A DNA stretch of 64,000 bases from JAXGTO01 sp040774885 (GCA_040774885.1 JAXGTO010000003.1:1-64000), one strand, 5' to 3'; positions 31,762 to 41,009 are shown, numbered from the stretch's first letter. Notes: generated by a model not told the origin, from the letters alone. Translations and numbers: made by a program.

Positions 31762-33087
31762 CTAGGCTCGAGCGAATATGCTCACTACTTCAACGTGCGG
31801 AGTCTGGGGGAATAAATCGACGGGCGTCGCGCGGCTCAGGCGGTAACCGACCGATTCAAGCCGTGCCACATCGCGTGCCCAGGTGGCGTTGTCGCAACTT
31901 ACGTAGGCCAAACGTGCGGGAGAGGCTGCGGCGATATCGTCAGGCACGCCTTCGGCCAGCCCAGCACGCGGTGGGTCCACCACCAAGGCATCGAGTTTGC
32001 CGAGCTCGGGGAGCTCGCGTGCGCTGTCGCCGCCGATGACGTCTATGTAGGCCCCCGCATCGTCTGCATTGCGTCTGAGGTCGCGAACGCTCGATGCCGC
32101 GCTTTCCACGGCGAACACTTCCAAAGCGGTTTGCGCCAGCGGAAGGGTGAAGGTGCCCACTCCGCAATAAAGGTCGGCAACGCGGCTTCCTTCGTCAAGC
32201 TCCAAACCGGACAAAGCGGTTTCCACCAGAGTCTCTGCCTGTGCGGTGTTCACTTGGAAAAAACTCGGTGCGCTCACGCGGTAATCGATTCCGCAAAGTT
32301 GCTCATGCCATGATCCTTGGCCCGATAGCACCTCAACCCCTTTGACCGCGCGCTGTTTTCCCGGGTCTGCCATCACGCGCACCACGCTGGTGGGTTTGAC
32401 TGACTTTAGGGCGGCCGCGAGCGTTTTGGCCGCCGCAGCTCGGGGAAATGCTCCCGGCGGCGTCCAGAGGGCTACTTCCGTGCTCTTGGTGCGCAGGCTG
32501 TGGCGTACGCCGACGCGATAGATTCCGAGGTCGCCGGTGCCTTCCACATAGCGAAGCGCTCCCTGCAGGGCAGCCGGCGCATGGGCGAGGGCTTTATGGG
32601 CCAGCGGGCATGCGGCAGGTGTCACCAGTTGGTCGGATGCATGCTTGTGGAATCCAAGGGTCAAACGTCCTGCAGCATCGCGATCCGCAGCCAGCTCGAG
32701 TTTGTTGCGGTAGCCCCATTCGCGTTTGCAGGGTACGCAATCGTCCACGATCTGCGCAATCCTATTCTCATCGAGCTTGGCAATGCGCTTCAGGCTCGAT
32801 TCGATGTTCGCTTTCTTGGCCCGCATTTGGACAGGGTAGGCCACCTGCTGCCAAGGGCATCCACCGCATATTCCCGCACAAGCGCATGTTTCGGGAACAC
32901 GCGATTCGGACGCTTCGATGATCTCAGCGAGCTCCGCTCGCGCAAAGCTTCCCTTGTCGGAGATGATATCCACGCGTACCAAATCGCCCGGAGCAGTGCC
33001 TTCGACGAACACGGCCTTCCCGTTGGGGAGCCGGCCGATACCGGCCGCGCCGTTTGCGAGTGAATCGATGCGGACGTCGAATGGCAT
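31762..33087 (-). CDS. 23S rRNA (uracil-5-)-methyltransferase, RlmD/RumA-TrmA family
   Basis: A 441-residue protein: N-terminal TRAM domain (1 to about 60, GIGRLPNGKAVFVEGTAPGD), cysteines CAC...CGGCPWQQV for a [4Fe-4S] cluster (about residues 68-80), and a methyltransferase domain (about 270-441) with SFFQVN, DLYCGVGTFTLPLA and VVDPPRAGL and a YVSCD motif carrying the catalytic Cys. It makes 5-methyluridine in rRNA; the exact site cannot be read. The ATG follows AAAGGA. It heads the minus-strand operon whose next gene is rsfS, so two ribosome genes precede the sugar genes. Confidence 0.9.
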   Translation of the reverse strand: MPFDVRIDSLANGAAGIGRLPNGKAVFVEGTAPGDLVRVDIISDKGSFARAELAEIIEASESRVPETCACAGICGGCPWQQVAYPVQMRAKKANIESSLKRIAKLDENRIAQIVDDCVPCKREWGYRNKLELAADRDAAGRLTLGFHKHASDQLVTPAACPLAHKALAHAPAALQGALRYVEGTGDLGIYRVGVRHSLRTKSTEVALWTPPGAFPRAAAAKTLAAALKSVKPTSVVRVMADPGKQRAVKGVEVLSGQGSWHEQLCGIDYRVSAPSFFQVNTAQAETLVETALSGLELDEGSRVADLYCGVGTFTLPLAQTALEVFAVESAASSVRDLRRNADDAGAYIDVIGGDSARELPELGKLDALVVDPPRAGLAEGVPDDIAAASPARLAYVSCDNATWARDVARLESVGYRLSRATPVDLFPQTPHVEVVSIFARA

Positions 33088-33132
33088 GCATAAATCCTTT
33101 GTGGTTTCGTGGTGCTTTCAGGGCGTTTTCAC

Positions 33133-33147
33133 ATAATAGCTTATAAT
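33133..33147. promoter_or_regulatory. Divergent -10 elements for tRNA-Arg and the rlmD-wecE-yfhO operon
   Basis: TATAAT at 33142-33147 on the plus strand faces tRNA-Arg, and TATTAT (33138-33133 on the minus strand) faces the large minus operon. The two are four bases apart, so the polymerases would compete. No clear -35 boxes. Confidence 0.45.
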
Positions 33148-33160
33148 CATATTCGTTTGC

Positions 33161-33236
33161 GCCCTCGTAGCTCAGGGGATAGAGCGTCTGCCTCCGGAGC
33201 AGAAAGTCGCAGGTTCGAATCCTGTCGAGGGCACCA
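33161..33236 (+). tRNA. tRNA-Arg (anticodon CCG)
   Basis: A 76-base cloverleaf. Acceptor arms GCCCTCG and CGAGGGC pair fully; D-arm GCTC..GAGC; anticodon loop CTCCGGA between TCTGC and GCAGA gives CCG; the T-arm is GCAGG TTCGAAT CCTGT. CCA is encoded at the end. It reads CGG. Confidence 0.97.
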
Positions 33237-33315
33237 CAGACGACCGACGGGCCCGTTGCCCTGCCCAGGCAGGTGCGCGGGTGCCGATACCGTTCGATGA
33301 ATCGAGGAGTGACAT

Positions 33316-33846
33316 ATGGCTCTCTACACGCCCGAATACCAGCCCAACGGCAACGAGGTTGCGGTCATCACCACGTCTAAGGGCACCATCAAGTGCAAGC
33401 TCGCCGGGGCTGACGCCCCCATCCATGTGGGAAATTTCGTCGAACTCGCCCAAAAGGGCTTTTATGACAATCTCAAGTTCCATCGCTATGTTCCGGGTTT
33501 CGTCATCCAGGGCGGTTGCCCCAATACCCGCGATCTCGATAGCGATCAGGTGCGCGAGGCTGAAGGAAATCCGTTCGCCGGTTTGGGCACGGGCGGTCCG
33601 GGCTACACCATCAAAGGCGAGTTTGCCACCAACCCCAACAATTCCCATGAAGATGGGGCATTGGCCATGGCCCGCAGCCAAGATCCGAATTCCGCGGGTT
33701 CGCAATTCTACTTGTGCCTCGGCCCCCAGCACTCGCTCGATTCCGGCTATACGGTATTCGGCCAGACCATCGAGGGCAAAGACGTCGTTGACAGCCTCCG
33801 TGTCGGCGATGTCATTGAAAGCGTGAAAATCGAAGGCGCAGAATAG
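33316..33846 (+). CDS. Cyclophilin-type peptidyl-prolyl isomerase
   Basis: A 176-residue single-domain cyclophilin. VGNFVELAQKGFYDNLKFHRYVPGFVIQGG carries the catalytic Arg and Phe region; DGALAMARSQDPNSAGSQFYLCL and HSLDSGYTVFGQTIEG complete the site. No signal peptide, so it is cytoplasmic. A GAGGAG ribosome site precedes the ATG. It follows tRNA-Arg by 79 bases; a G/C-rich stretch between them has no T run. It catalyses cis-trans isomerisation of proline bonds in folding. Confidence 0.95.
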   Translation: MALYTPEYQPNGNEVAVITTSKGTIKCKLAGADAPIHVGNFVELAQKGFYDNLKFHRYVPGFVIQGGCPNTRDLDSDQVREAEGNPFAGLGTGGPGYTIKGEFATNPNNSHEDGALAMARSQDPNSAGSQFYLCLGPQHSLDSGYTVFGQTIEGKDVVDSLRVGDVIESVKIEGAE

Positions 33847-33885
33847 ACTGCGCATCGGGCAACACTAGCCAGACGAAGGAACAGC

Positions 33886-35256
33886 ATGAACAACGGACTT
33901 TTCCAGCAAGCCAAGACGGCATTTCGAAGCCGAGATTACGAGACCGCGCTCAATGAGTTCACCCAGTGCCTCCAAGACACGCACGTGGATCTCGAGCCGG
34001 GTGAGATGGGTCTTCTGTACCATCAAATCGGCAACTGCCTGATGAAGCTTCATGACTTCGAAGAGGCCATTCACGCCTATACGCAGTCAACGGCCGATAC
34101 CGCCTATGATGCGGCCGGTGCCGTCAATTGCAATCTGGGTACGTCGTATGCCGCATTGCATGACTATGAAGATGCCGTTCAGCACTACGAGATTGCCGTT
34201 TCCGACTCCAAGTACGGCACGCCTTACAAGGCATATCAAGGAATGGGCAAGGCGCTGCTCAAGTTGGGAAAATCAGCCGAAGCGGGAAGCGCGTTTCGTT
34301 CCGCTGCACTCGACGAGACCAATCCGAATCCTGCTCAATCTTTGCTCAACCTTGGAATCTGCTTCATGGCGCTCAATCGTCCCGCCGATGCGGTGGCTTC
34401 ATACGAAAGCGCCCTGCAGTTCCACATGACATCCGAGACCAAAAACAAGCTTTACGCCAATCTCGGCCAGTCCTACACGGCCAACAACCAGATGCAGCAG
34501 GCTGTCGATGCGTTCGAGAAGTCTCTCTCCGATAAGACGTACTACCTCAACGATGCGGCGAGCGTCGACTATCAGAACGCCGTGGCCGCCATCGCCCAGG
34601 GCACGGCGGTCATGGACCCCGTTTCCCCCGTGGCTCCTTCTGCGCCCGCAACCGATGCCGCCGATATGTCCGGTCTCGATGTTCCCGCTGACGGTGCTCC
34701 CGTTTACCATGAAACCGATTATCAGACGGCTGCCCAAGATCCGCAGAACTATGCCGAAAGCTATGGCGTGCAGGATCAATATGAAAGCGGCGACGATCGC
34801 TTTTTCAACGCTTCCGATGAAGAGCTCGAACAGTGGAGTCGCGGCGTGGCCAAACAGGATCGCAAGCGTCGCAACGTGGGGCTCAAGATCATCATCTTCC
34901 TCATCGTAGTCATCATCGCCGCCGCCATCGCCGGTATGTTCGCCTACAGCCAGGGCTATGGTTATCCCACGCAAGAGGCCGTTGCAAAGCAGCTTTTCTC
35001 CGATAAGACGACTGCTTCCACCACGTTGTTCGCCAGCGATCTCGATTCCTCTCAGATCGATACCATGCTTTCGCCCGTGGTCGAGGATTCCAACGTTCAG
35101 ATAGACGGAGTCGATCGTTCCATGAACTCCTCTTCTGTCTATGTCACCGCTTCCACGCCCGAGGGCGGATCCGTCCAATACAAGGTCACCATGGCCCGCA
35201 GCGGCATCGGCTGGAAGGTCGCCAATATCGATCTTTATTTCGCCAGCCAGAATTGA
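33886..35256 (+). CDS. TPR protein with one membrane helix and external C-terminal domain
   Basis: A 456-residue protein. Residues 1 to about 235 are tandem tetratricopeptide repeats (FRSRDYETALNEFTQCL, LYHQIGNCLMKLHDFEEAIHAY, CNLGTSYAALHDYEDAVQHY, NKLYANLGQSYTANNQMQQAVDAFEKSL). An acidic Pro/Ala linker leads to a basic KQDRKRRN stop-transfer and one helix (about 333-352). Residues about 355-456 should lie outside and hold a small compact domain with SVYVTASTPEGGSVQYKVTMARSG. The topology suggests an internal scaffold linked to a wall-side sensor or binding domain (inference). Function unknown. ndk follows 78 bases on. Confidence 0.75.
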   Translation: MNNGLFQQAKTAFRSRDYETALNEFTQCLQDTHVDLEPGEMGLLYHQIGNCLMKLHDFEEAIHAYTQSTADTAYDAAGAVNCNLGTSYAALHDYEDAVQHYEIAVSDSKYGTPYKAYQGMGKALLKLGKSAEAGSAFRSAALDETNPNPAQSLLNLGICFMALNRPADAVASYESALQFHMTSETKNKLYANLGQSYTANNQMQQAVDAFEKSLSDKTYYLNDAASVDYQNAVAAIAQGTAVMDPVSPVAPSAPATDAADMSGLDVPADGAPVYHETDYQTAAQDPQNYAESYGVQDQYESGDDRFFNASDEELEQWSRGVAKQDRKRRNVGLKIIIFLIVVIIAAAIAGMFAYSQGYGYPTQEAVAKQLFSDKTTASTTLFASDLDSSQIDTMLSPVVEDSNVQIDGVDRSMNSSSVYVTASTPEGGSVQYKVTMARSGIGWKVANIDLYFASQN

Positions 35257-35334
35257 TCTGATTTCTGCAAACCGCATATCGGCAATTCAGCCGACGGCCC
35301 GATGCCGCCGGCTGCAACAGACGAAAGGAACCAC

Positions 35335-35739
35335 ATGTCAATCGAGAAAACCTATTCCATGATCAAGCCCGACGGCGTGCGCAACGGCCATGTCGGAGAG
35401 ATCGTCAATCGTTTCGAGCGTGCCGGGCTGAGCATCGAGCGTATGGAAATGGGCATGGTCAGCGCCCAGCAGGCTGCTGCGAATTACGCCGAGCATGAAG
35501 GCAAGCCCTTCTATGACGGCCTCATCAGCTACATCACCAGCGGTCCCGTGGTCAAGATGGTCGTTTCCGGCGAAGGCGCCGTGGCCAAGTGCCGCAGCCT
35601 CATGGGTGCCACTAATCCCGCTGACGCTGCCCCTGGCACAATTCGCGGTGATTTCGGGTTGGTTATGGATGAAAATGTCATCCATGGTTCCGATTCGCCG
35701 GAATCCGCCGAGCGGGAGATCGGCATTTTCTTTGCATAA
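35335..35739 (+). CDS. ndk: Nucleoside diphosphate kinase
   Basis: A 134-residue enzyme that balances NTP pools through a phospho-His. It begins IEKTYSMIKPDGVRNGHVGEI; the active His lies in NVIHGSDSPESAEREI. The length is normal. A GAAAGGAAC ribosome site precedes the ATG at 35335. The intergenic stretch to the next gene (50 bases) holds a small GCGCC-ttt-GGCGC hairpin without T run. Confidence 0.97.
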   Translation: MSIEKTYSMIKPDGVRNGHVGEIVNRFERAGLSIERMEMGMVSAQQAAANYAEHEGKPFYDGLISYITSGPVVKMVVSGEGAVAKCRSLMGATNPADAAPGTIRGDFGLVMDENVIHGSDSPESAEREIGIFFA

Positions 35740-35789
35740 GCGCCTTTGGCGCATAGTGCGCCATTGACGGACCCGGAAGGAGCAGCCGC

Positions 35790-36827
35790 ATGCTGTATCG
35801 CGTTATCGATGCGACAGAAGTGGACAAGCTGGTTCGGGCATTCATGGAATCGTATACCGTTGTAGCCCCGGTCGCACATGACCAGGGCTACATTTTCGAT
35901 ACCATCGAATCGCCCGATGAAATGGTTCTCGACTACGACACCACGTTGTCGTCGCCCAAGAAGTACTTCCTGCCGCCCAGCGAAACGCTGTTTCGTTTCG
36001 ATGCCCAGACCAACGAGGTGCTCGATTACACCGAGACCATCGAACCCCAGGTGCTTTTCGGGGTGCATACCTGCGACATCACGGCATTCAACCGCCTTGA
36101 TTTGATTTTCAAGGATTGCGAACGGCCCGACCCGTATTACGTCGCTCGTCGCAATGCCACTCTCATCGTGGGGATCAGCTGCATGCCCAGCGAAACCTGT
36201 TTTTGCAATCTGTGGGGGTCGGATGAGGTCCGCACCGGATACGACTTGTTCCTCCAAGATATCGGCGGCAAGTACCTGGTGAGCATTTCGGGTGTCGAGG
36301 CTGCCAACGTACTTGAGTCGAATTGCGAATTGCGCGAAGCAACCGATGAGGAGCGCTTCGCTTTCCGCCAGGTAACCAGGAAGCGTCAGGAAAGCTTCAA
36401 TCCCGATATCCCCAAGATTCAAGAAGTGGCCATGTTGATGGACGCGTTCCACAGCGATCCCTTTTGGGATGAGCTTGGCGGCCGTTGCCTCGCGTGCACC
36501 GCATGCAGTGCCGTTTGCCCCAGCTGCTTTTGCTTCGATCTCGTCGACGACCTCGACCCCGATGGCGTCAACGGGTCGCGCCTTCGCGTGTGGGATGCTT
36601 GCACCAACCCTGAATTCGCCCGCGTTGCCGGCGGCCATAACTTCCGCGACAGCGGACGCAATCGGGTACGTCATCGCATGTACCACAAGCTCAACGGTTT
36701 TTTGGCCAACCATGGCCAAATGCTGTGCGTTGGTTGCGGACGCTGCGTGAAGGCATGCAAGGCCCGCATCAATCCCATCGAAGTGCTCCATTTCTTCGAA
36801 GAGAAAGGGGCCGACGATGCAAACTGA
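35790..36827 (+). CDS. hydB: Group 3b [NiFe] hydrogenase, beta subunit (dicluster ferredoxin)
   Basis: A 345-residue iron-sulfur protein homologous to sulfhydrogenase beta and AsrA. GVHTCDITAFNRLD (about 93), FVSGISCMPSETCFCNLW-like region near 130, and two [4Fe-4S] cysteine sets CLACTACSAVCP (about 232-243) and CVGCGRCVKAC (about 313-323) are seen. It passes electrons between the flavin subunit and the small subunit. A very good GGAAGGAG precedes the ATG. The order beta-gamma-delta-alpha is that of the Pyrococcus shyBGDA/hydBGDA operon. It overlaps the gamma gene by 11 bases. Confidence 0.88.
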   Translation: MLYRVIDATEVDKLVRAFMESYTVVAPVAHDQGYIFDTIESPDEMVLDYDTTLSSPKKYFLPPSETLFRFDAQTNEVLDYTETIEPQVLFGVHTCDITAFNRLDLIFKDCERPDPYYVARRNATLIVGISCMPSETCFCNLWGSDEVRTGYDLFLQDIGGKYLVSISGVEAANVLESNCELREATDEERFAFRQVTRKRQESFNPDIPKIQEVAMLMDAFHSDPFWDELGGRCLACTACSAVCPSCFCFDLVDDLDPDGVNGSRLRVWDACTNPEFARVAGGHNFRDSGRNRVRHRMYHKLNGFLANHGQMLCVGCGRCVKACKARINPIEVLHFFEEKGADDAN

Positions 36828-37728
36828 GATTGCGCCCGCTTCTGTTCGCGTGAAGCATCTCGACGCCTATAAAGCCCAGCCTACGGGCGAGGAGCTTTTT
36901 GCCGGAAACCCGTATCGTCCTTGGCCGGCGCGCATCACTTCCATCAAGCAGTTGACCGAGTATGAGCGGCTCTTCGAGTTCCGTTTTACCGATGAGCGCA
37001 TTCGTCGTGCGTTCTGCCATCAGCCCGGCCAGTTCGTCGAAGTAAGCATCTTCGGTGTTGGCGAGGCTCCCATCTCCATCACCAGCTCTCCTTCGAAAGA
37101 GGGATTCTTCGAGTTGTGCGTCCGCCGCACGGGTGCATTCACGGAAGTTTTGCATGAAATGCAATGCGGCGACATCGTGGGTATTCGCGGGCCGTTCGGC
37201 CATGGCTTTCCCATTGACACTATGAGGGGCCATGACGTCTTGTGCGTGGCAGGCGGATTGGGCATCGCCCCGCTTCGCAGCCTGATCAACGACATTCACG
37301 ACAATCGTTCCGACTTCGGCCAAGTTACCATCATCTATGGATCGCGCACTCCTTCCGAAGTTATGTTCCGCGATCAATTCGAGATGTGGCGCCACCGCCT
37401 CGATTTCGATTTGCATCTTACCGTCGACCACCCCGACGAAACTTGGGATGGAGCGACCGGTCTGGTGACGGTGCCTCTTTCCCAGATGGACCTCGATGCT
37501 TCCAATACCTATGGAGCCATCTGCGGGCCTCCGGTGATGTACCGCTTCGTCATCGATGAGATGCGCAAGAAGGGCATCAGCTACGACCATATTTTCATGT
37601 CGTTCGAGCGCAATATGAAATGCGGCATGGGCAAATGCGGGCATTGCCAGATCGGCCATCAATACGTTTGCAGCGATGGTCCCGTGTTCAATTACTGGCA
37701 GGCTAAAAACATTCAGGGGTCGATGTGA
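36817..37728 (+). CDS. hydG: Group 3b hydrogenase, gamma subunit (FAD/NAD(P) reductase)
   Basis: A 303-residue diaphorase subunit. CHQPGQFVEVSIFGVGEAPISITSSP is the FAD-binding region; VLCVAGGLGIAPLRSLIND binds the pyridine nucleotide; CGMGKCGHCQIG and YVCSDG near residues 269-288 hold the four Cys of a [2Fe-2S] cluster. It links hydrogen turnover to NAD(P)(H). The ATG follows AAAGGGG and lies inside the end of the beta gene, so translation is coupled. Confidence 0.9.
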   Translation: MQTEIAPASVRVKHLDAYKAQPTGEELFAGNPYRPWPARITSIKQLTEYERLFEFRFTDERIRRAFCHQPGQFVEVSIFGVGEAPISITSSPSKEGFFELCVRRTGAFTEVLHEMQCGDIVGIRGPFGHGFPIDTMRGHDVLCVAGGLGIAPLRSLINDIHDNRSDFGQVTIIYGSRTPSEVMFRDQFEMWRHRLDFDLHLTVDHPDETWDGATGLVTVPLSQMDLDASNTYGAICGPPVMYRFVIDEMRKKGISYDHIFMSFERNMKCGMGKCGHCQIGHQYVCSDGPVFNYWQAKNIQGSM

Positions 37729-37729
37729 T

Positions 37730-38548
37730 ATGAGGAATTACTGCAACAACGCGGCCAGCAATTCCGTTGAGCGCACCTGCACCCCCATACCTCGTGTGGT
37801 GGTTGCGGGTCTTGCCAGCTGTTTTGGCTGCCAGCTTCAGATTACCAACCACGAAAGCCACCTGACCGACATCCTCGGCCAGATAAACCTGCAGTATTGG
37901 CAGCTTGCTTCCAGCGAACCCATGCCGCAGGATTTCGATGTGGCCATCATCGAAGGTGCCGTGACTACTCAGGAAAGCCTCGAAACCGTCAAGGCGCTTC
38001 GACAGAAGGCTTCAGCCGTCATCGCCATCGGCGCTTGTGCCAATACCGCAGGCATTCCCGGCATCGCTGCCGGCGGCTATGACGATCGCCCTGCGGCTGT
38101 ATATGGCGATGCGATACCCGAAGCGTGCGGCTCTCTTATGAGCCCGGTTTCCGTTCCCAGTGTCATCGACGTCGATTTCAACGTTCGGTGCTGCCCCATA
38201 GATTTCGACGACTTCGCCCATGTGCTCGAGGCTGCATTGTACGGCAGCAACCGTGCAGCGGTGAATCGCACTATGTGCGGTGCCTGCAAGCGCAATGAAA
38301 CCACTTGTTTTTACTCTAAGGGACAGATATGCCTCGGCTTGGTTACGCGCGAATCGTGCGGTGCGCGTTGCGTCAATCTGGGGCGCCCCTGCAACGGCTG
38401 CGCGGGGCTTTCCCCTGACGCAAACTTGGAAAGCGCGCGTGAGGCCGTTGCCCGCTATGGCTGCTCGGTCGATGAATTCGATGAGCGCCTTGAACTGTTC
38501 AATGAAACCAGCGGTCGTCTTCAAGACGCCGTTTCCGATCGCTCGTAA
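37730..38548 (+). CDS. hydD: Group 3b hydrogenase, delta (small) subunit
   Basis: A 272-residue small subunit. VAGLASCFGCQLQITNHE has the proximal-cluster CxxC (near residues 31-34); AIGACANTAG and, later, MCGACKRNETTCFYSKGQICLG and RPCNGCAGL supply the remaining ligands for further clusters. No signal peptide, so the enzyme is cytoplasmic. An alternative upstream start exists inside hydG but the ATG at 37730, after AGGGG, begins a normal small-subunit N-terminus. Confidence 0.88.
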   Translation: MRNYCNNAASNSVERTCTPIPRVVVAGLASCFGCQLQITNHESHLTDILGQINLQYWQLASSEPMPQDFDVAIIEGAVTTQESLETVKALRQKASAVIAIGACANTAGIPGIAAGGYDDRPAAVYGDAIPEACGSLMSPVSVPSVIDVDFNVRCCPIDFDDFAHVLEAALYGSNRAAVNRTMCGACKRNETTCFYSKGQICLGLVTRESCGARCVNLGRPCNGCAGLSPDANLESAREAVARYGCSVDEFDERLELFNETSGRLQDAVSDRS

Positions 38549-38560
38549 AGGAGCCTAACC

Positions 38561-39844
38561 ATGGGCAAGGCCGCCATCAACGTAAACCATATCGCCCGCA
38601 TCGAGGGCCATGGAAACGTGCATGTGGTCATCGAGGAGGGCAAGGTCACCGACGTTCAGATGAACATCGTCGAACCGGCCCGTCTATTTGAAAGCATGGT
38701 CAAAGGGCGCAGCTATTCCGAGATCAGCTATATTGCAAGCCGCATCTGCGGCATCTGCAGCGCCAGCCACGTGATCACCGACTTGCGGGCTATCGAAGCA
38801 GCTTTCGGCATATCGGTGAGCCAGCGTACCGATATGGTGCGCGACCTGCTGATATACGGTTCGTACCTTCAAAATCACGGAGCCCATCTGTTCGTGTTCG
38901 CCACGCCTGACTTCATCGGCGAGCCCAGTGTGTTCCCTTTGGCGCAAAGCGACCCCGAGCTGTTTGAAAAGGCCCTGGGGCTCAAAAGCCTGGGAAACGA
39001 ATTGTGCACTGCCGTAGGCGGCCGTTCCATTCACCCCATTACCGCCGTCGTGGGCGGCTTCACCCATGAGATTTCGCCCGAAGAATACCTTGCCTTTGCA
39101 GACCGCATGGAACAAGCCATTCCCTTTGCAGAGCAAACGGTCGACCTGTTCCGCGGCTTCAGGATTTGCGACATCCAGACCGAGGGCGATATGCTCGCTT
39201 TGAGCACGCCGGGGTTCTATGCGATTTCTGGCGGGGAGCATCTCACTTTCGCCGGTACGGGGGAAGTCTTCGACGTTCAAGACGTTTTCGACCATATTCA
39301 AGAATATCGCGTCGATCATTCAGCGGCGTTTTTCGCTCGACGTACTGCGACCCAGAAGCCATATATGGCATGCGCCCTGTCGCGCATCAACGCTTCGTGG
39401 GATACCTTGAGCCAGAGAGCCAAGGTGTGCGCCGCCAAAGCGGGGCTTCGTCCGCCCGAGCGCAATCCTATGATGAACAATATCGCCCAAGCCGTCGAGC
39501 TCGTCGATGCGCTTCAGCGCTGCGCTGGGCTGTGCCGTCAGCTTGCGAAAGGGGAGGGCACCACGCTGCCCGAGCCGTTCGAGCCCAAGGCGGGTTACGC
39601 CATCGGGGCAACCGAAGCGCCGCGCGGCACCTTGTTCCATGAGCTCGAGTTCGACGAAGAAGGCCGCGTTCTCCATGCTTCCATCGTCACCCCCACGGCC
39701 CAGAATCTGGCCAACATGGAAAACGACATCAGATTGTTGGCGGAATCGCTTGCCGAAAGCGGCACCGATGAAGATATCATCCGTTTCGAAATCGAAAAGC
39801 TCATCAGGGCTTACGACCCTTGTCTTTCTTGCAGCGTGCACTGA
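38561..39844 (+). CDS. hydA: Group 3b hydrogenase, alpha (large, NiFe) subunit without C-terminal propeptide
   Basis: A 427-residue catalytic subunit. HIARIEGHGNV opens it; the L1 motif RICGICSASH (Cys about 63 and 66) and the L2 motif DPCLSCSVH (Cys421, Cys424, His427) hold nickel and Fe(CN)2CO. The stop codon comes directly after His427, so the short extension that a HycI/FrxA-type endopeptidase normally removes after nickel loading does not exist. Pyrococcus enzymes of this class keep a short extension. No hyp maturation genes are in the window. A good AAAGGAG precedes the ATG. Confidence 0.92.
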   Translation: MGKAAINVNHIARIEGHGNVHVVIEEGKVTDVQMNIVEPARLFESMVKGRSYSEISYIASRICGICSASHVITDLRAIEAAFGISVSQRTDMVRDLLIYGSYLQNHGAHLFVFATPDFIGEPSVFPLAQSDPELFEKALGLKSLGNELCTAVGGRSIHPITAVVGGFTHEISPEEYLAFADRMEQAIPFAEQTVDLFRGFRICDIQTEGDMLALSTPGFYAISGGEHLTFAGTGEVFDVQDVFDHIQEYRVDHSAAFFARRTATQKPYMACALSRINASWDTLSQRAKVCAAKAGLRPPERNPMMNNIAQAVELVDALQRCAGLCRQLAKGEGTTLPEPFEPKAGYAIGATEAPRGTLFHELEFDEEGRVLHASIVTPTAQNLANMENDIRLLAESLAESGTDEDIIRFEIEKLIRAYDPCLSCSVH

Positions 39845-39894
39845 GGCCGCTGCAATGGCGGGGGTGTGTATTTTGCCCTCGCCGTCTGCCCCTA

Positions 39895-39903
39895 TGCTAG
39901 AAT
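39895..39903 (+). promoter_or_regulatory. Extended -10 of the mreB operon
   Basis: TGCTAGAAT fits TG-N-TANNNT; a weak TTGCCC stands 19 bases before it. It ends 39 bases before the mreB ATG. Confidence 0.5.
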
Positions 39904-39942
39904 CGATATTCGCATTCATTCGAGATCTAGGGGAAAACCTAT

Positions 39943-40995
39943 ATGTCGTTTTTAGATAAGTTCGGCGGCAGTGGCGCTTCGTCGTACGACATGGCAATTG
40001 ACCTTGGCACGGCTAACACGCTGGTTGCCATAACCGGACAGGGCATCGTGATCAACGAGCCCTCCGTTGTCGCTATCGAAAAGAGCACGCATCGGGTGTT
40101 GGCAGTGGGCCATGAGGCCAAGAACATGATCAACCATACCCCGGATGCATTTTCTGCCGAGCATCCGCTTCATGATGGCGTCATCGCGGATTATGATGTT
40201 ACCGAAGCCATGCTTTCGGCGTTCATCAACAAGGCTGCACAGCGCAAGTATCCCTGGCAGCCCAAGCCCCGCATCGTCGTTTGCATTCCCTGCGGCGCCA
40301 CTTCCGTCGAAAAGCGCGCTGTATTCGAAGCTACCATCCAGGCAGGTGCGCGCCAGGCCTACCTTATCGAGGAACCCATGGCTGCTGCCATGGGCGCTGA
40401 TCTTCCCGTCACCGAGCCGACTGGCTCGATGGTGGTCGATATCGGCGGTGGCACCACAGAAGTGGCCGTCATCTCATTGGGCGGTATCGTCACCAGCTCC
40501 AGCCTTCGTTTGGCCGGCAATCGCATGGATGAATCCATTGCCATGTATTTGCGCGATCTGCTGGGAATCAAAATCGGCGAGCGTACGGCCGAGGTCATCA
40601 AAATCAAGATCGGCTCCATCTTGCCGTTCGATGATGGTCGCGAGCGTGACATGATCATTTCCGGCCAAGACGTGCTCACCGAACAGCCTAAAGAAGTCAC
40701 CATTCAGTCGGAAGATGTTCGCGCTGCCTTGCAGGCTCCAATCGACGAGATGGTCTTGCATATCAAGGAGACGTTCAAAAAGACCAATCCGGACTTGGCC
40801 AGCGACATCATTCAAAACGGAATCTTGCTCACGGGCGGCGGTGGCTTGCTTTCGGGACTCGATTCCTATCTTACGCAGCAGCTTGAGATTCCTGTTTGGG
40901 TCAGCGAGACCGCTCTTACCAATGTGGTTACCGGGTGCCTCAAAGTACTTGAAACACCTACGGCCCTCAAACAAACGCTCATGCGGTCCAAGTAG
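39943..40995 (+). CDS. mreB: Rod-shape actin MreB
   Basis: A 350-residue actin-fold ATPase that organises lateral wall synthesis. YDMAIDLGTANTLV (phosphate 1), MVVDIGGGTTEVAVISLGG (phosphate 2), EEPMAAAMGA, and ILLTGGGGLLSGLDSYL (adenosine) are all present. Length is normal. It opens a five-gene wall-growth unit with mreC, mreD, mrdA and rodA. An AGGGGAAA ribosome site precedes the ATG. Confidence 0.97.
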   Translation: MSFLDKFGGSGASSYDMAIDLGTANTLVAITGQGIVINEPSVVAIEKSTHRVLAVGHEAKNMINHTPDAFSAEHPLHDGVIADYDVTEAMLSAFINKAAQRKYPWQPKPRIVVCIPCGATSVEKRAVFEATIQAGARQAYLIEEPMAAAMGADLPVTEPTGSMVVDIGGGTTEVAVISLGGIVTSSSLRLAGNRMDESIAMYLRDLLGIKIGERTAEVIKIKIGSILPFDDGRERDMIISGQDVLTEQPKEVTIQSEDVRAALQAPIDEMVLHIKETFKKTNPDLASDIIQNGILLTGGGGLLSGLDSYLTQQLEIPVWVSETALTNVVTGCLKVLETPTALKQTLMRSK

Positions 40996-41009
40996 GCCGT
41001 TTTTCCGTT

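Noticed and set aside
33237..33315. Terminator after tRNA-Arg
   Set aside because: There are several short GC pairings but no long stem followed by T residues.
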